DNA of 16,220 nucleotides from positions 1-16,220 of the forward strand of contig DAOWGJ010000251.1 of the NCBI GenBank assembly GCA_030637505.1. The letters are read 5' to 3'. Of this stretch, positions 13,810 to 16,220 are shown one piece after another. The translations under genes and the position numbers were made by a program. Under the pieces are notes generated by a model. That model had not been told where the DNA came from and made no database searches. It saw nothing but the letters and a program-made list of their open reading frames with translations. Position 1 is the stretch's first letter; each line of letters begins with the position of its first letter. Origin of the DNA: Holophagae bacterium. Lineage in GTDB: Bacteria > Acidobacteriota > Thermoanaerobaculia > Thermoanaerobaculales > Sulfomarinibacteraceae.

Positions 13810-15536
13810 GATGCCTCCTGTTGTGGGGCCGGGCCACCGTGTTCCGCATCCGGGGGTGTGATGTCGCCTGTTTGGACGGCTGCAAGCATGGCGTCAACCA
13901 CAGGGGGCGCGAAGCGGGTCCCCGACATCGCGCGAATTTTCTTGAGAACAAAGTCGAGTGTGGACGCTTTCTGGTAGGGCCGGGTGGTCGTCATCGCGTC
14001 AAAGGTGTCGGCCGCTCCGATGATCCTTGCTACCATCGGAATCTCGTCTCCGGCGAGCCCGTCGGGATACCCGCGGCCATCCCAGGTTTCGTGGTGGTTT
14101 CGAATACCGGGGAGAATGTCCTTCAATGCTCGAATCGGCGCCATGATCTGGGACCCGATCTCCGGATGCTGTCTCATGACCATGAACTCTTCCTCAGTCA
14201 GCCCTCCAGGCTTGTTGAGGATGCCCTCACGGATGCCGAGCTTGCCGACGTCGTGGAGAATTGCTGCGATTCGCACTCGGAAGACTTCTTCCGAACCGAG
14301 ACCAAGGTGCCGGGCAATGGCCATCGAATAGGAACTGACCCTTTCCGAATGGCCTCGGGTGTAGGGGTCCTTGGCATCAATCGCCGCGGCCAGAGTTCTG
14401 ATGGTCTCGAGGAAGAGTTCTTGATTTTGCCTGAGAGCTTGGCGTAGCCGACGAACCAGAGCTTCGATATTCCCGGCCATGTGGTTGAAATTACTTGCCA
14501 GGTGTGCGAGTTCGGCCGAGCCGGTGACTGGCGCTCTGACCGTAAGGTTGCCCTTGGCAATCTCTGAAGAGACTTGGTCCAGTCTTTGAATCGGTCCGAT
14601 CAGTCGGCGGGCGAGAAAGAAACCGAGGCCCAAGGCAACAAGGCCTGCGATGGCACTGACGACGACGGTCCTAACGAGCATGACCCGAACGGGGCGGAAG
14701 GCGTCGGTGCTGGATCGTTCGACAAGAACCCCCCATCCGTTGAAGCTGATCGGCGCAACTGAGCCGACCAGGGAGTCCTCCCCGTCAGGATCTTGGTACA
14801 GCCGAGTCAGCCTGACCGGCGAGTGGCGAAAATCGGCGACCAGGGGCGAGAGTGCGATCGGATTCCCTCTCGAGGTAGGATCCGAACTGGCGATGATCTC
14901 AAGGTCCCTGTCGAATAAGACCGAGTACTGTCCTCCGGACGAGCTTTCCTGCAGACGGCGTTCGATCGGACCGAGGTTCAAAACTGCCGTCAGACTGCCC
15001 CAGACTTCACCCTCGAGGTTCTCGAGCGGCATGCCGATGACCGAAACTGAGCTGTAGTTCCGAGGGAGGTCGGTCCGCAGTGTGGTCGTAGCCTTCCCGT
15101 CGAGGGCGCCGCGGTGGGCCGCGGCCAGGGTAGTTGACAGCACCGAGGCCGCCTCGTCGCTCAGCTGAGGATCTCGAACAAAAGCACCGTCTCCCTTGAG
15201 GTCGGCGATCTGCATATAGAGGAAGGCCCTTTGAAATCCGGCAGCCGTTTCGCTGAGCAGCTCGGCGTGGACCTCGGCCCCGGCAATCGGGATGACTTTG
15301 AGGGTTCTGGCGATCCCGTCCAGGCGGCTTTTGGCGGCAGAAAGGTACATCGTCGCCTCACTGGCCAGGTTGACCGCCTGCTGAGTCAACGTCTTCCGTT
15401 CCTTGGTGGTCAGGACCTCCCGGTTGTACCGAGCCAGGTCGAAGCCGACCAGAGCCACCGGCACAACCGTGACGAGCGCGAGAGTTGCGGCGATGGAATA
15501 GGTCAAGCTCGAGTTGAAACGTGCCAATAGATTCAT
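13806..15536 (-). CDS. Membrane HD-GYP domain receptor (predicted c-di-GMP phosphodiesterase)
   Basis: A 576-residue sensor that would hydrolyse cyclic di-GMP in response to an extracytoplasmic signal. In order: membrane helix 1 (about 12-33), a periplasmic Cache-like sensor region (about 35-285, including LFDRDLEIIASSDP and SVAPISFNGWGVLVE), helix 2 (about 287-310), a HAMP linker (about 312-365) and the HD-GYP domain (about 380-550). The catalytic signature is intact: GHSERV, HDVGKLGI (H438, D439) and HHETWDGRGYPDGLAGDEIP starting at H491. The first methionine of the longer frame (15611) would overlap the upstream zinc-ribbon gene and lacks a ribosome-binding sequence; ATG 15536 starts cleanly just before helix 1. 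Its stop overlaps the TPR gene start. The ligand is unknown. Confidence 0.92.
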   Translation of the reverse strand: MNLLARFNSSLTYSIAATLALVTVVPVALVGFDLARYNREVLTTKERKTLTQQAVNLASEATMYLSAAKSRLDGIARTLKVIPIAGAEVHAELLSETAAGFQRAFLYMQIADLKGDGAFVRDPQLSDEAASVLSTTLAAAHRGALDGKATTTLRTDLPRNYSSVSVIGMPLENLEGEVWGSLTAVLNLGPIERRLQESSSGGQYSVLFDRDLEIIASSDPTSRGNPIALSPLVADFRHSPVRLTRLYQDPDGEDSLVGSVAPISFNGWGVLVERSSTDAFRPVRVMLVRTVVVSAIAGLVALGLGFFLARRLIGPIQRLDQVSSEIAKGNLTVRAPVTGSAELAHLASNFNHMAGNIEALVRRLRQALRQNQELFLETIRTLAAAIDAKDPYTRGHSERVSSYSMAIARHLGLGSEEVFRVRIAAILHDVGKLGIREGILNKPGGLTEEEFMVMRQHPEIGSQIMAPIRALKDILPGIRNHHETWDGRGYPDGLAGDEIPMVARIIGAADTFDAMTTTRPYQKASTLDFVLKKIRAMSGTRFAPPVVDAMLAAVQTGDITPPDAEHGGPAPQQEAS

Positions 15537-15548
15537 GAAAACACCGGC

Positions 15549-15554
15549 ATTATA
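15549..15554 (-). promoter_or_regulatory. Perfect -10-like TATAAT upstream of the HD-GYP gene
   Basis: TATAAT on the minus strand lies 12 bases before the ATG at 15536. With a 17-bp spacer the matching -35 is poor (GTGAAG). If used, transcription would begin about six bases before the start codon, giving an almost leaderless mRNA; no strong ribosome-binding sequence is present. It may equally be chance. Confidence 0.25.
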
Positions 15555-15573
15555 CCCAATTCCGTGATCGGCT

Positions 15574-15768
15574 TCACGACGATGGAGGGTTGCTGAGGAA
15601 GCGAGGGTCATCGGCGAGGGCTTCGACCTCCTCCTCGGTGGCGAAGGACTCCGCGTCTTCGTTACCGCAGGTCAAGCACAGTGCCTCGATCGTTTTGCCA
15701 TCCTTCCACTCGAAAACGTAGCTGGGAGTCTCGCACTCCAGACAGATAAGGTAATCGGGTGTCGCCAT
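15574..15768 (-). CDS. Small zinc-ribbon protein
   Basis: A 64-residue protein with four cysteines arranged as CxxC-x18-CxxC (C9, C12, C31, C34: YLICLECETPS and EALCLTCGNE), the pattern of a single zinc ribbon. An acidic helix (DAESFATEEEVEALADDP) and a short tail follow. Cysteine spacing and size point to nucleic-acid or protein binding rather than catalysis, but no specific family name can be given. It is the first gene of the minus-strand cluster, 37 bp upstream of the HD-GYP start. No Shine-Dalgarno sequence precedes the ATG; a TACACT sequence lies six bases upstream on the same strand, which could be a -10 box of a nearly leaderless transcript. Confidence 0.75.
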   Translation of the reverse strand: MATPDYLICLECETPSYVFEWKDGKTIEALCLTCGNEDAESFATEEEVEALADDPRFLSNPPSS

Positions 15769-15823
15769 GGTAAGAGTGTACTACGGGGGTGAGTCAAATT
15801 GGCCCAACTCCTGTTCCTTGGCC

Positions 15824-16055
15824 CGAGCCCGCACTTCTCACCAGTGATCTACTGCGGCGCGAAATACGCAGTAATCTGCAGCGTTTACTTGAAATCGCTC
15901 ATCACCTCGGAGCCGAAGGCGGAGAGACGCAAGCCGCGCAGCGGTGCCAGCGAACATAGTGCGAACTATGCCTCATTCGCTCATCCTGCGAAAACACTGC
16001 ATCTCACCACGTCTTCCGCACCTCGCAACGAAAACCGGCGAGAAGTGCGGGCGAG
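15824..16055. mobile_element. MITE-like element copy B with terminal inverted repeats and 4-bp direct repeats
   Basis: The element proper is 15828-16051 (224 bp). Its ends CCCGCACTTCTCACC (15828-15842) and GGCGAGAAGTGCGGG (16037-16051) pair at 14 of 15 positions. CGAG abuts both ends (15824-15827 and 16052-16055). It shares with copy A the left end CTTCTCACCAGTG and the right end CGAAAACCGG(C/T)GAGAAG, in the same orientation, while the interior has diverged and is about 50 bp longer. Local hairpins inside are TACTGCG/CGCAGTA (15850-15856 and 15867-15873) and CATAGT-GCGA-ACTATG (15955-15970). No credible gene is present; the open frame 15799-16206 is a by-product. Removing the element restores the palindrome GGCCCGAGGGCC. 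Confidence 0.7.
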
Positions 16056-16220
16056 GGCCGCTTTCAAGGGCCGAGGGATTGTGCGTTTTCAAAGGTCAGG
16101 CCGGAAATCTTTTCTTGATGCTAGTGTACTGCGTCTGAAGTTCCTTCCATCAGTTTGCGAGGCACCCGCGCCGGTGGCAAGACGCGACGACGCAGTCGTA
16201 GTTTGACTACTTCAAGGAGG
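16056..16220 (+). promoter_or_regulatory. Leader of a gene starting just beyond the right edge
   Basis: The window ends in AAGGAGG (16214-16220), a perfect Shine-Dalgarno sequence, so a plus-strand gene probably starts within about ten bases past the edge. Upstream are an 8-bp inverted repeat, ACTGCGTC (16128-16135) and GACGCAGT (16189-16196), and a small hairpin GTAGT-TTG-ACTAC (16198-16210) directly before it. No convincing -35/-10 pair was seen. Confidence 0.5.

Noticed and set aside
15536..15611. N-terminal extension of the HD-GYP protein to 601 residues
   Set aside because: It would overlap the zinc-ribbon gene, lacks a ribosome-binding sequence, and puts a polar stretch before the natural membrane helix.
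15799..16206. Open frame of 135 residues at the right end
   Set aside because: It spans the second MITE-like element, is very rich in Arg, Ala and Ser without domain pattern, and runs through the inverted repeats. It is best explained as chance.
1..16220. CRISPR arrays, tRNA or rRNA genes, prophage or toxin-antitoxin modules
   Set aside because: No regularly spaced direct repeats, cloverleaf or rRNA-like sequence, integrase or toxin-like genes were seen by eye on either strand.

Overview
This window is about 16.2 kb of GC-rich bacterial DNA (I estimate about 60% GC). Its gene content fits a Gram-negative, non-model lineage: a MacA-type periplasmic adaptor, a TPR lipoprotein, an HD-GYP receptor, an orphan Roadblock protein, and a large secreted gingipain-type protease ending in a DGFETGD-like tail. 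My best guess is Acidobacteriota (Thermoanaerobaculia or Holophagae-like), with Myxococcota-type lineages as alternatives. No rRNA or other clear taxonomic marker is present, so this is inference.

Left part, plus strand. A long-chain acyl-CoA synthetase (187-1959) follows a sigma70-like promoter and two palindromes. A secreted C25-family cysteine peptidase (2120-5389) follows and ends in a strong intrinsic terminator (5413-5444). After a repeat element comes a tightly packed four-gene MacAB-like export operon: adaptor 5657-6859, ATPase 6856-7545, and permeases 7542-8741 and 8745-9950. It has GTGA and ATGA overlaps or a 3-nt gap between genes, and no outer-membrane factor is present.

Middle. 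The convergent junction 9951-10180 is packed with hairpins. It lies between the last permease and a minus-strand dodecin (10179-10385).

Right part, minus strand. Reading right to left: a small zinc-ribbon protein (15768-15574), a membrane HD-GYP c-di-GMP phosphodiesterase-type receptor (15536-13806), a TPR lipoprotein (13809-12976), a Roadblock/LC7 protein (12976-12614), the SRP receptor FtsY (12514-11588) and an unrecognised protein (11506-10517). HD-GYP, TPR and Roadblock genes are linked by stop/start overlaps. The unrecognised gene appears to have lost its true start to a one-base shift just after the ftsY stop codon.

Most novel observation. Two non-coding elements, at 5452-5626 and 15828-16051, share terminal inverted repeats of the form CCCGnnCTTCTCACC. 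Each is flanked by its own perfect 4-bp direct repeat (CTAA and CGAG respectively). Between the two copies, the terminal repeats differ at two adjacent positions with matching changes on the other arm. They look like two insertions of a non-autonomous, MITE-like, hairpin-forming family. The left copy sits only 26 bp upstream of the MacA-like gene.
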